Below, in pieces: positions 32,591 through 40,372 of a DNA stretch of 64,000 nucleotides. Within the stretch, counting starts at the first letter, position 1. Each line of letters opens with the position of its first letter. This DNA is from Nocardioides sp. NBC_00368 (GTDB taxonomy: Bacteria > Actinomycetota > Actinomycetes > Propionibacteriales > Nocardioidaceae). The position numbers and the translations under genes were made by a program. Location: positions 994,501 to 1,058,500 of the forward strand of contig NZ_CP107970.1 of NCBI RefSeq assembly GCF_036090055.1. The letters are read 5' to 3'. Under the pieces are notes generated by a model. That model did not search any database. It worked only from the letters and a program-made list of their open reading frames with translations, and was not told the DNA's origin.

Positions 32591-33912
32591 CAGGCACCCA
32601 GCATCATCTGGCCGCAGACGCGCACGACGTTGCCGTTGACGCCGGTAGAGGCCGGCGAGGCGTACCAGGCGATGGTCTCGGCGACGTCGACGGGCAGGCC
32701 ACCCTGCGCCATCGCGTTGAGCCGCTGGCCGACCTCACGCGTCGCGAACGGAACCGCGGCGGTCATCTGGGTGATGATGAAGCCCGGGGCGACGGCGTTG
32801 ATCGTGATGCCGTCGGGGAGCTCCTCGGCCAGCGAGTCGACGAAGCCGATGACCGCGGCCTTGGAGGCGCCGTAGGAGGTCTGGCCGACGTTGCCGGCGA
32901 TGCCCGCGATCGAGGAGACGCCGATGATGCGGCCGTTGGGGCGGATCAGCTTCTGCTCGAGCAGCTCGGCCGTGATCCGCTCCGGGGCGCTGATGTTGAT
33001 CTCGAGCACCGTGCCGAAGCGGTCGGCCTTCTGGTTGGCGAGCTTCTTGTCGAGGGTGACGCCGGCGTTGTGGACCACGATGTCGACGCCGCCGAACTTC
33101 TCCTGGAGGTAGGAGGCGATCGTGGCGGGGGCGTCCTCGGCGGTGATGTCGGCGGTGATGTAGTCCGGAGTGACCTTCTTCAGGTCGTCCTCGGACGGCG
33201 GGATGTCGAGGCCGACGACGGTCGCGCCGTCGCGCTGCAGGACCTTGGCGATCTCCTCACCGATGCCGCGCGCGGCACCGGTGACGAGGGCCACCTTGCC
33301 GGTCAGCGGCTTCTTCGGGTCGACCTGCTCGGCGGCGGTGGAGGCGTTCTTGGTGCCGATCCGCACGACCTGGCCGGAGACGTAGGCGCTCTTGGGGGAG
33401 AGCAGGAAGGCCAGCGTCGAGAGCAGCGAGCCCTCGAAGCCCTCGGCGACGTAGACGAGCTGCACGGTGCCGCCCTTGCCGATCTCCTTGCCGAGGCTGC
33501 GGGTGAACCCCTCCAGGGCGCGCTGGGCGACCCGCTCGCCGCCCTTGAGCTGCTCGGGCGGGGTGCCGATGACGACGACGCGCGGGTTGTTCTCCAGGCT
33601 GCGCATCACCGGGGTGAAGAACTCCTGCAGCGCGACCAGGTCGGACGTCGAGGTGAGGCCGGTGGCGTCGAAGACGAGGCCCTTGAAGCGGGCGCCCGCG
33701 GCCGCGGTGTCGGTCGAGGCGATGTCCAGCTCGCCGAGCAGCCCGCTCAGCGACTCGGCCAGACGACCACGGCCGCCGGTGAGGACGGTGCCCTTCACGA
33801 GCGGGGCGCCGGCCGCGTACCGCTCGAGCTTGGCGGGGCTCGGCAGCCCGAGGTTCTTGACGAGGACCTTGCCGATCGCCGACTGGGTGAAGCTCTGGTA
33901 CTTGTCGCTCAT
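32590..33912 (-). CDS. fabG4: High-molecular-weight 3-oxoacyl reductase, FabG4-like
   Basis: A 440-residue SDR about twice the usual FabG size. Residues 1 to about 200 form an N-terminal flavodoxin-like domain (KGTVLTGGRGRLAESLSGLLG, VLVFDATG-like GLVFDATGLTS). The C-terminal part is a complete SDR: cofactor loop ALVTGAARGIGEEIAKVL, VHNAGVT, catalytic Ser in GVSSIAGIAGN and YGASK. This layout is that of mycobacterial FabG4, which prefers NADH and CoA substrates. The ATG at 33912 gives MSDKYQSFTQS; the long frame upstream is spurious. Confidence 0.92.
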   Translation of the reverse strand: MSDKYQSFTQSAIGKVLVKNLGLPSPAKLERYAAGAPLVKGTVLTGGRGRLAESLSGLLGELDIASTDTAAAGARFKGLVFDATGLTSTSDLVALQEFFTPVMRSLENNPRVVVIGTPPEQLKGGERVAQRALEGFTRSLGKEIGKGGTVQLVYVAEGFEGSLLSTLAFLLSPKSAYVSGQVVRIGTKNASTAAEQVDPKKPLTGKVALVTGAARGIGEEIAKVLQRDGATVVGLDIPPSEDDLKKVTPDYITADITAEDAPATIASYLQEKFGGVDIVVHNAGVTLDKKLANQKADRFGTVLEINISAPERITAELLEQKLIRPNGRIIGVSSIAGIAGNVGQTSYGASKAAVIGFVDSLAEELPDGITINAVAPGFIITQMTAAVPFATREVGQRLNAMAQGGLPVDVAETIAWYASPASTGVNGNVVRVCGQMMLGA

Positions 33913-33962
33913 GGTCTGCTCTGATCCTTCTGGACGTGGTCTCTGAGGCGTACGTTGGTATG

Positions 33963-33976
33963 TTACTGGCCAGTTG
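33963..33976. promoter_or_regulatory. Operator-like motif in the fabG4 / fadA2 divergent gap
   Basis: TTACTGGCCAGTTG contains the perfect palindrome ACTGGCCAGT and is close to TTAC-N6-GTAA, with GTAAC displaced by three bases. It lies 51 bases from the fabG4 start and 88 from the fadA2 start, well placed for control of both. Confidence 0.5.
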
Positions 33977-34063
33977 TAACTAGGCGTGTAACTCGGTGTC
34001 CACTTTTCGTGATCTCCCTGACATACCCTTCTCCAAAGAGCTTCATCAGACAAGGATGAACCC

Positions 34064-35344
34064 ATGACCACCACCCGTCGTGTCGCCATCGTGGGCGGCA
34101 ACCGCATTCCTTTCGCCCGTTCCAACGGTGCGTACGCGACCGCGTCGAACCAGGAGATGTTCACCGCCGTCCTCGACGGCCTAGCCGCTCGCTTCGGTCT
34201 CGAGGGCGAGCGCATCGGTGAGGTCGCCTCCGGCGCGGTGCTCAAGCACTCGCGTGACTTCAACCTGACCCGTGAGTCGGTGCTCGGGTCGAAGCTGGCT
34301 CCCGAGACGCCTGCCGTCGACCTCCAGCAGGCCTGCGGCACCGGCCTCCAGGCGGCCACGTACATCGCCAACAAGATCGCCCTCGGCCAGATCGACTCGG
34401 GCATCGCCGGCGGCACCGACACCACCTCCGACGCGCCGATCGCTCTGGGCGAGAAGCTCCGCAAGGTACTGCTCGAGGCCAACCGCGCCAAGACCAACGT
34501 CGACCGGATCAAGGCCTTTGCCAAGCTCCGCCCGGCCGACGTCATCCCCAACATCCCGGCCAACGTCGAGCCGCGCACCAAGCTGTCCATGGGGGAGCAC
34601 GCCGCGCTGACCGCGCTCGAGTGGGGCATCACCCGTGAGGCCCAGGACGAGCTCGCCGCCGCCTCTCACCAGAAGCTCGGCGCTGCGTACGAGGCGGGCT
34701 GGTTCGAGGACCAGATCACCCCGTTCCGCGGCCTGGAGAAGGACAACAACCTCCGTCCCGGCTCGACCGTCGAGAAGCTCGCCACGCTCAAGCCCGTCTT
34801 CGGCGTCAAGGGCGAGAACCCGACCATGACGGCCGGCAACTCGACCCCGCTCACCGACGGTGCCTCCGCCGTGCTCTTCGCGAGCGAGGAGTGGGCCGCC
34901 GCCAAGAACCTGCCGGTCCTGGCCTACTTCGTCGACGCCGAGGTCGCCGCTGTCGACTACGTCGCCGGCGGCGAGGGCCTCCTGATGGCTCCCGCCTACG
35001 CCGTCCCGCGCCTCCTCGCCCGCAACGGCCTCACCTTCGACGACTTCGACTTCTTCGAGATCCACGAGGCCTTCGCGTCGCAGGTCCTCTCGACCCTGGC
35101 CGCCTGGGAGTCCCCGGACTTCTGCAAGGACAAGCTCGGCCTCGACGCCCCGCTCGGCACGGTCCCGCGCGAGAAGCTCAACGTCAAGGGCTCCTCGCTC
35201 GCCGCCGGCCACCCCTTCGCCGCCACCGGCGGCCGGATCATCAACAACCTCGCCAAGCTGCTCGACGAGAAGGGCTCGGGCCGCGGCCTGATCTCCGTCT
35301 GCGCCGCCGGCGGCCAGGGCGTCGTCGCCATCCTGGAGAGGTAG
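34064..35344 (+). CDS. fadA2: Acetyl-CoA C-acetyltransferase, FadA2-like
   Basis: A 426-residue thiolase of the trifunctional-protein beta-subunit (FadI) branch. The nucleophilic Cys is in QQACGTGLQAATY. The other catalytic parts are IHEAFASQVLSTL, the His in GHPFAATGGRI and the Cys in SVCAAGGQG. AAGGATG lies before the start. It is divergent from fabG4-htdX, exactly as FadA2 (Rv0243) is in M. tuberculosis, and together they would carry out reduction, dehydration and thiolysis of acyl chains. Confidence 0.93.
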   Translation: MTTTRRVAIVGGNRIPFARSNGAYATASNQEMFTAVLDGLAARFGLEGERIGEVASGAVLKHSRDFNLTRESVLGSKLAPETPAVDLQQACGTGLQAATYIANKIALGQIDSGIAGGTDTTSDAPIALGEKLRKVLLEANRAKTNVDRIKAFAKLRPADVIPNIPANVEPRTKLSMGEHAALTALEWGITREAQDELAAASHQKLGAAYEAGWFEDQITPFRGLEKDNNLRPGSTVEKLATLKPVFGVKGENPTMTAGNSTPLTDGASAVLFASEEWAAAKNLPVLAYFVDAEVAAVDYVAGGEGLLMAPAYAVPRLLARNGLTFDDFDFFEIHEAFASQVLSTLAAWESPDFCKDKLGLDAPLGTVPREKLNVKGSSLAAGHPFAATGGRIINNLAKLLDEKGSGRGLISVCAAGGQGVVAILER

Positions 35345-35353
35345 AACCCCTTC

Positions 35354-35375
35354 GCGCCGAGACGTCGCTCGGCGC
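35354..35375 (+). terminator. fadA2 terminator hairpin
   Basis: An 8-bp perfect stem, GCGCCGAG with CTCGGCGC around ACGTCG, lies 10 bases after the fadA2 stop. Confidence 0.6.
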
Positions 35376-35405
35376 CGAATCGGTAGAAGTGGCGCGCCGA
35401 GAAGG

Positions 35406-35447
35406 CAGTTGTGGGCGACGAAACTCGAGTTTCGTCGCCCACAACTG
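35406..35447. repeat. 42-bp perfect palindrome without loop
   Basis: Two 21-base arms (35406-35426 and 35427-35447) meet with no spacer around the centre ACTCGAGT. It is followed by an imperfect direct repeat, AACTGAGGACTCGGC and AACTGAGGATTCGGC. It lies between the converging ends of fadA2 and the tetR gene, so it can also act as a terminator for both. Confidence 0.9.
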
Positions 35448-35483
35448 AGGACTCGGCCCGCCAGAACTGAGGATTCGGCTGGG

Positions 35484-36179
35484 CTACTTGGCGGTGAGGG
35501 CCAGCGCAGAGGTGACCAGGAAGTCGCGGACCTGGTCGGGGGAGACGGAGCCGACGGTGGGTACGCCGGGGGCGGACTCGGAGACCAGGATGCCGACGCG
35601 GGCGAGCTGGAGGGCGCCCAGGCCGGAGGCGTAGAGGGTGTTGGCCAGGAGGTTGGCGTCCTTGACGTGGAGCTCGCCGGTGGCGGCGCCGTCCTCGAAG
35701 ACCGTGGTCAGGATGGTGAGGCAGCCGTTCATCGCGCGGCCGAGACGGAACAGCGCGCTCTCGGAGAGCTCGTCGAGCAGGTCGGAGCCGCTGCGGCGCA
35801 TCAGTGTCTGGGCGCAGTCGACGAAGGCGGGGTGCTCGATGCCGTAGTCGACGAAGGTGCCGACGACGTCGCGGACCACGTCGATGGGTGAGCTGTCGCC
35901 CTCGGTCGCGATGAGCATCCGCTCGCGCAGCTCGTCGAGATAGCCGACCAGGGTCAGCGCGAAGATCTCGTCCTTGCCGGTGAAGTGCCGGTAGACGATC
36001 GCGCGGTTGATGCCGACGGCCTTGGCGATGTCCTCGATCTGGGCATCGCTCACCCCGCGCTCGTCGAAGAGCTTGCGGGTGGCCGCGACGATGTCTGCCT
36101 CACGTGCGCGTCGCCGGGCCGCAGCGGCCGAGCGGCGGCCGTCCGATGCGGATCCGGCGGTCGTTGGTCGGGTGCTCAC
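35484..36179 (-). CDS. TetR-family repressor
   Basis: A 231-residue regulator. The DNA-binding domain spans about residues 25-75: IVAATRKLFDERGVSDAQIE followed by DIAKAVGINRAIVYRHFTGK. The C-terminal domain is a helical ligand pocket of the type common among acyl-CoA or lipid responsive regulators. I take the GTG at 36179 as the start (VSTRPTTAGS). The open frame reaches 36242, but that would place the strong operator palindrome at 36198-36216 inside the coding region. The likely targets are itself and perhaps the neighbouring fadA2 and fabG4 genes, the latter being a guess. Confidence 0.88.
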   Translation of the reverse strand: MSTRPTTAGSASDGRRSAAAARRRAREADIVAATRKLFDERGVSDAQIEDIAKAVGINRAIVYRHFTGKDEIFALTLVGYLDELRERMLIATEGDSSPIDVVRDVVGTFVDYGIEHPAFVDCAQTLMRRSGSDLLDELSESALFRLGRAMNGCLTILTTVFEDGAATGELHVKDANLLANTLYASGLGALQLARVGILVSESAPGVPTVGSVSPDQVRDFLVTSALALTAK

Positions 36180-36197
36180 AAGCACACTGTACGCGGT

Positions 36198-36216
36198 GTG
36201 CAACTCCGAGTTGCAC
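36198..36216. promoter_or_regulatory. Operator palindrome upstream of the TetR gene
   Basis: GTGCAACTCCGAGTTGCAC has perfect 9-bp arms around one central base, ending 19 bases before the preferred tetR start. This is the expected place for autoregulation. Confidence 0.65.
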
Positions 36217-36238
36217 TCCGAGTGCGCCGCCTCACACC

Positions 36239-37741
36239 TCACCGCTGGAGCAGCGCCTCCCGGGCGTTCGCGACGTCGCCCGTGGTGACGTAGTCGACCC
36301 CGGCGACCGCCGCGCGGAGCACGGATGACGTACCGATCGCCGGCCAGGTGCCGACCGCGGCCCCCTGGCGACGGTAGCGGTCGGCGAGTGCGGCGTCGAG
36401 CAGCCGGGTGTGGATGTGCACCTGCGCGAAGTCCCCGTCGTGGAGGTCCGTGGGATCAGGCTCGTCCTTGACCGCCACCGTCTCCATTCCCGTCCGCTCG
36501 GCGCCGGGGAAGTCGAAGTGGCTCGCGTCGAAGCTCATGAAGATCGCCTTGTCGCCATGGCCTGTCCGGGATACCCAGCCGGGCCGTAGCGAGACGACCT
36601 TGCGGTAGAGCGCACGCATCTCGTCGGGACTCTCGCCCTTGAGCTCGACGACGAGCCGCACCCGGTGCCCGTGAAGCCGCTCGGCCGCGTCGATGGCGTC
36701 GAAGGTCTCCTCGATCGTCGGCACCCGGACGCCCCGGAACTGCGGCGCCATCCACGAGCCCGCGTCCAGCGACTGCACCTCGGCGAGCGTGAACTCGCGC
36801 GGGCTCGCGGTCCGGCGCTCGGGGAAGCGGATCTCGACGTCGGTCGTCCGCCGGAAGTCGTCGTCGTGCAGCAGGACCCACTCGCCGTCGGCCGTGGGCT
36901 GGAAGTCCATCTCGATGAAGTCGGCCCGCTCCCGCACCGCACTGCGGAACGCGTCGAGGGTGTTCTCCGGGTAGTTGGAAGAGTCGCCGCGCCACGCCAT
37001 CACTCCGACCGGCCTGCTCCCGATGGCGTAGACGGCCGCGGGAGAGCTCACGTGCCTCGGTGCACCGTGGTGCTCCTGGGCGATCGTCCGGAAGCGGGTC
37101 TTCACGACGTCCCGAGCCCTGAAGACGTACGCGGCGTGGCCGGTCGCGTCGCTGGTGAGGTCGGCGACCTTCGTCCACCCTCGGCCGTCGTGGCGCTGGA
37201 GGGTGAGCACCCGGCCGGACCGGGCGGGCGCGGCGAAGAGCGAGATCCGCACCGCGCTGCCGGCGCGCACCGACCTCGCCATGCGGGTCGTGACGACCTG
37301 CGGCTGCCCGAAGAGCGTACGTGGCTCCGTGACTCGCCGCGGCCAGGACCGACCATGGCGCTCGACGCCGGGGGCCAGGACCCGCCAGGGCATTCGCCAG
37401 GAGGACTGGGTCACGGTGAAGGTGTAGCGCCCGGAGCTCGCGACGTTCTGGCTCTGCGCCGGTCGCCACTCTCCGTCGTCATAGCGCTCCAGCCGCACCA
37501 CCCGGCTCACGCTGGAGCCGATCGATCCGCTCAGCGTGTACGACTCATTCAGGATCGGCCCGGGGACGCTGGGTGACGGGGCCGCAGCCGTGACCTCGGC
37601 CGAGGCGGCGCCGGTGGCGGCAGAGACCGCGGTGAAGGCGACAGGGCCGGGGACCATCGTCAGCATCGCGAGCAGGGCGGCGAGGCGGGCGTACAGGGGC
37701 ACGCCGAGTGAGGTTAGGGGTTCGAACGGGCGCACCTTCAC
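36239..37741 (-). CDS. Secreted glycerophosphodiester phosphodiesterase-like protein with atypical active site
   Basis: A protein of about 500 residues with an N-terminal signal or anchor (VPLYARLAALLAMLTMVPGP), about 190 residues of beta-rich repeats (RVVRLERYDDGEWRPAQ; RVLTLQRHDGRGWTKVA), then a GDPD TIM-barrel domain. Conserved GDPD parts are NYPENTLDAFRSAV, DFIEMDFQPTADGEWVLLHD and TVAVKD-like VAVKDEPDP. The first catalytic motif, normally HRG, reads AWRG, so the His is Trp, while the Arg, PENT and second His are kept. The GTG start at 37741 is uncertain; a GTG at 37702 is also possible. Confidence 0.85.
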   Translation of the reverse strand: MKVRPFEPLTSLGVPLYARLAALLAMLTMVPGPVAFTAVSAATGAASAEVTAAAPSPSVPGPILNESYTLSGSIGSSVSRVVRLERYDDGEWRPAQSQNVASSGRYTFTVTQSSWRMPWRVLAPGVERHGRSWPRRVTEPRTLFGQPQVVTTRMARSVRAGSAVRISLFAAPARSGRVLTLQRHDGRGWTKVADLTSDATGHAAYVFRARDVVKTRFRTIAQEHHGAPRHVSSPAAVYAIGSRPVGVMAWRGDSSNYPENTLDAFRSAVRERADFIEMDFQPTADGEWVLLHDDDFRRTTDVEIRFPERRTASPREFTLAEVQSLDAGSWMAPQFRGVRVPTIEETFDAIDAAERLHGHRVRLVVELKGESPDEMRALYRKVVSLRPGWVSRTGHGDKAIFMSFDASHFDFPGAERTGMETVAVKDEPDPTDLHDGDFAQVHIHTRLLDAALADRYRRQGAAVGTWPAIGTSSVLRAAVAGVDYVTTGDVANAREALLQR

Positions 37742-37758
37742 CCGGTATCCAGATCAGG

Positions 37759-39264
37759 TCACTGAAGATACATTTTCACCGTCTCGATCGTGTCCGCCTC
37801 CGCCGGCGACTTGTCGTCGCGATAGCGGACCACCCGGGCGAACCGCAGTGCGACGCCGCCGGGATAGCGGGTCGAGCGCTGCACCCCGTCGAAGGCGATC
37901 TCCACCACCTGCTCGGGTCGCACCTTCACCTGCCAGTCGTCGGTGCCGCCGACGGCGAGTTCCGTGAACCGCTCGGTCTGCCAGGCGAGCATCTGGTCGG
38001 TCATGCCCTTGAACGTCTTGCCGATCATCACGAACTCGCCGTCGGCACCCCGGGCGCCGAGGTGGATGTTGGAGAGCCAGCCCTTGCGGCGCCCCGAGCC
38101 CCACTCGATGCCGATGACGACGAGGTCGAGGGTGTGGACGGGCTTGACCTTGATCCAGCCCGAGCCGCGGCGTCCGGCCTCCCAGGGCAGGCCCACGCCC
38201 TTGACGACGACGCCCTCGTGGCCGGCGGCGAGCACGTCGGTGGCGAACCGCTCCGCCTCCTCGGTGTCCACCGTGACCAGCCGCGGCGGCCGATGCTGCT
38301 CGGGAACGACCCGGTCGAGCTCGGTGAGGCGCTGGTCGAGGGCGAGGTCGATGAGGTCGCGGCCGTCGACGTGGAGGATGTCGAAGAAGTACGGCACCAC
38401 GACCGCTCCGGGCGCCGACCGGGTCGCGGTGCGCGAGGCGGTCTCCTGGAACGGTCGCGGCCGGCCGTCGGGGCCGAGGGTCATCGCCTCGCCGTCGAGC
38501 ACGAGCGTGTCGGCCGGGAAGGAGGCGACGATCTCCGCCACCTCGGGCAGCCGCGAGGTGATGTCCTCCAGGGTGCGGGTCGCGATGCGTACCTCCGAGC
38601 CGGACTTGTGGGCCTGGATCCTGATGCCGTCGAGCTTGGTGTCGACCATGACCGCCTCGCCGAGCTTCGCCATCGCCTCCTCGACCGAGCCCGCGGAGGA
38701 GGCCAGCATCGGCAGGACGGGCCTGCCCACGACCAGCCCGACCTCGGCGAGCGCCTCCTCGCCGTCGAAGGCGAGCCCGGCGACCACCACGGTCGACCCG
38801 GCGAGCATCGCGGCGCGGCGTACGGCCGGCAACGGCACCTGGGCCGCTGCTGCCAGTGCCTCCTGGACGAGCGAGTCGAGCGCACCCTGGCGGACCTCGC
38901 CGGTCACCACGCCCCGCAGCCATGCCTGCTCCGCCTCGGTCGCAGCGGCGAACAGCGCGTCGGCCTCGCGCGCCCGCTCGACCTGAGAGCCGGCCCCCGC
39001 CACCCGCGACATCCGCTCGAACGCCTCGTGCACCTCGCCGACCGTCAACGACGGCTCGGCCGCAGGCGAGGGGAGTGCGCTGAGCGAACGCCAGCCCAGT
39101 CCCGTACGCCGCTGCAGCAGCGTCCCTGAGAGGTAGGCCGTCACGACCGGGAGCTCGTCACGCGAGGTGGCGGCGAGGCACTCCGCCAGCGCGGCGACCT
39201 TCGCCTTCCGCGACCGGGTCGAGGCGACGGCGTTCGAGGTGGAGACGATGTCGGCGAGCAGCAT
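37759..39264 (-). CDS. ligB: ATP-dependent DNA ligase, LigB-type
   Basis: A 501-residue DNA ligase that seals nicks using ATP, probably in repair beside the essential NAD-dependent enzyme. The adenylated lysine is in VDTKLDGIRIQ (about residue 210). Later nucleotidyltransferase motifs are TRTLEDITSRLP, LVLDGEAM, FFDILHVDGRDL, EGVVVKGVGLPW and WIKVKPVHTLD. The C-terminal OB domain follows. Mycobacterial LigB also begins MLL, which supports the ATG at 39264 over the GTG at 39282. Confidence 0.93.
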   Translation of the reverse strand: MLLADIVSTSNAVASTRSRKAKVAALAECLAATSRDELPVVTAYLSGTLLQRRTGLGWRSLSALPSPAAEPSLTVGEVHEAFERMSRVAGAGSQVERAREADALFAAATEAEQAWLRGVVTGEVRQGALDSLVQEALAAAAQVPLPAVRRAAMLAGSTVVVAGLAFDGEEALAEVGLVVGRPVLPMLASSAGSVEEAMAKLGEAVMVDTKLDGIRIQAHKSGSEVRIATRTLEDITSRLPEVAEIVASFPADTLVLDGEAMTLGPDGRPRPFQETASRTATRSAPGAVVVPYFFDILHVDGRDLIDLALDQRLTELDRVVPEQHRPPRLVTVDTEEAERFATDVLAAGHEGVVVKGVGLPWEAGRRGSGWIKVKPVHTLDLVVIGIEWGSGRRKGWLSNIHLGARGADGEFVMIGKTFKGMTDQMLAWQTERFTELAVGGTDDWQVKVRPEQVVEIAFDGVQRSTRYPGGVALRFARVVRYRDDKSPAEADTIETVKMYLQ

Positions 39265-39318
39265 GCCTCCAGTGAACCTCACGGCACCGACAAAAACCGG
39301 TGTGACGTCGCGACTCGC

Positions 39319-39903
39319 CTAGGCGGCTGGCAGCCGTTCCGGGTCGCGCCCGAGGAGGCTCAGGGCGTCGTACCACGGGTCCTCTCCGTGCTCGGCGAGA
39401 GGCGCGGCGAACACCGGCGTGCCGCCGGGTCGGGCGGCGATCTGCCTGGCCAGGTCGAGGACGACGGCGATGGTGGACTCCGAGGGCCGGTAGCTGCGCC
39501 CGAGAGCCGTCGCGACGTCCCAGGCGTGGACGGCGGCGTCGAGCAACTGCATGCCCAGCGCCACCGTGACGGTCGGCCGGAAGCCGAACTCGACGAGGTG
39601 GACGGCGGCTCCTGGATCCGCGGCGCCGAACGCGTCACGAACCCGACCCGCCGACTCCCGCCATCGCCGGGCGACGTCGTCGACGGTCACCGGCACGGAC
39701 TCGAAGGCCGCGACCGGCGCGTCGCCGTCGGTGACCGCGGCGGCGAAGCCCAGGTTCTGCCCGACCATGTGGCCGAAGAGGTCGGCCAGGTCCCAGCCGG
39801 CGCACGGGGTGGGGACGGCCAGGTCGCCCACCTCGGAGGCGAGCGTGGTGGTGTCTTCGAGGGCGCGGTCGTACTCCGCGAGCATGTCGGAAAAAGTAAG
39901 CAT
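39319..39903 (-). CDS. DinB/mycothiol-dependent-type metal-binding protein (TIGR03086 family)
   Basis: A 194-residue four-helix protein of the maleylpyruvate-isomerase N-terminal/DinB family, common in actinobacteria and thought to be metal- and mycothiol-dependent. Metal-ligand histidines are visible in LADLFGHMVGQN and LLDAAVHAWDVA. The typical PTPCAGWDLADL opening is present. The substrate is unknown. It is divergent from a MarR gene across 28 bases and is likely controlled by it. Confidence 0.85.
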   Translation of the reverse strand: MLTFSDMLAEYDRALEDTTTLASEVGDLAVPTPCAGWDLADLFGHMVGQNLGFAAAVTDGDAPVAAFESVPVTVDDVARRWRESAGRVRDAFGAADPGAAVHLVEFGFRPTVTVALGMQLLDAAVHAWDVATALGRSYRPSESTIAVVLDLARQIAARPGGTPVFAAPLAEHGEDPWYDALSLLGRDPERLPAA

Positions 39904-39909
39904 GCGTTG

Positions 39910-39949
39910 ATCGTAAGCAGGCGTAGACGATATGTCGAGCGGTTACGAT
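39910..39949. promoter_or_regulatory. Widely spaced inverted repeat at the DinB / MarR divergent promoter
   Basis: ATCGTAA (39910-39916) and TTACGAT (39943-39949) are perfect 7-base mirror sites 26 bases apart. If the MarR protein starts at the GTG 39956 both lie upstream of it; otherwise the second is inside its coding region. Confidence 0.35.
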
Positions 39950-40372
39950 TCTGCGGTGGATCGACCCGAGCTCGGCTTCCTGCTGTCCCGTCTGATGCGC
40001 GAGGTGATGGCGCGCGAGAAGCCGATCCTCGACGCCGCCGGGCTGGAGATGTGGGACTACGCGGTGCTGACCGCGCTGGCGGAGTCGGACGCACCCACGC
40101 AGGCACAGCTCGCCGCGTCCACGGGACGCGACAAGACCCGGCTGATCGGCAACCTGGACCGCCTCGAGGCCGAGGGCATGGTCGAGCGCCAGCCCGACCC
40201 GGCCGACCGGCGCAACCGGATCGTGTCCCTGACGCCCGCCGGCTCGCGGGTTCTCGCCCGCTGTCGCGAGGCCATCGGGGCCATGGAGACCGAGCTGCTG
40301 GCCGATCTGGACCCCCGCGACCGGGCCGGGTTCGAGCGGGCGCTGACGGCTCTCGCCGAGGCCGGCCGATGA
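39932..40372 (+). CDS. MarR-family transcriptional regulator
   Basis: A 146-residue winged-helix regulator. The DNA-binding part is PTQAQLAASTGRDKTRLIGN, LDRLEAEGMVERQPDPADRR and the wing RIVSLTPAGSRVL. Family members sense small phenolic or oxidant molecules. The ATG at 39932 is used; a GTG at 39956 (VDRPELGFLL) is a serious alternative because similarity starts there. It overlaps the beta-lactamase-family gene in an ATGA, so the two are coupled, and it is divergent from the DinB-like gene. Confidence 0.88.
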   Translation: MSSGYDSAVDRPELGFLLSRLMREVMAREKPILDAAGLEMWDYAVLTALAESDAPTQAQLAASTGRDKTRLIGNLDRLEAEGMVERQPDPADRRNRIVSLTPAGSRVLARCREAIGAMETELLADLDPRDRAGFERALTALAEAGR

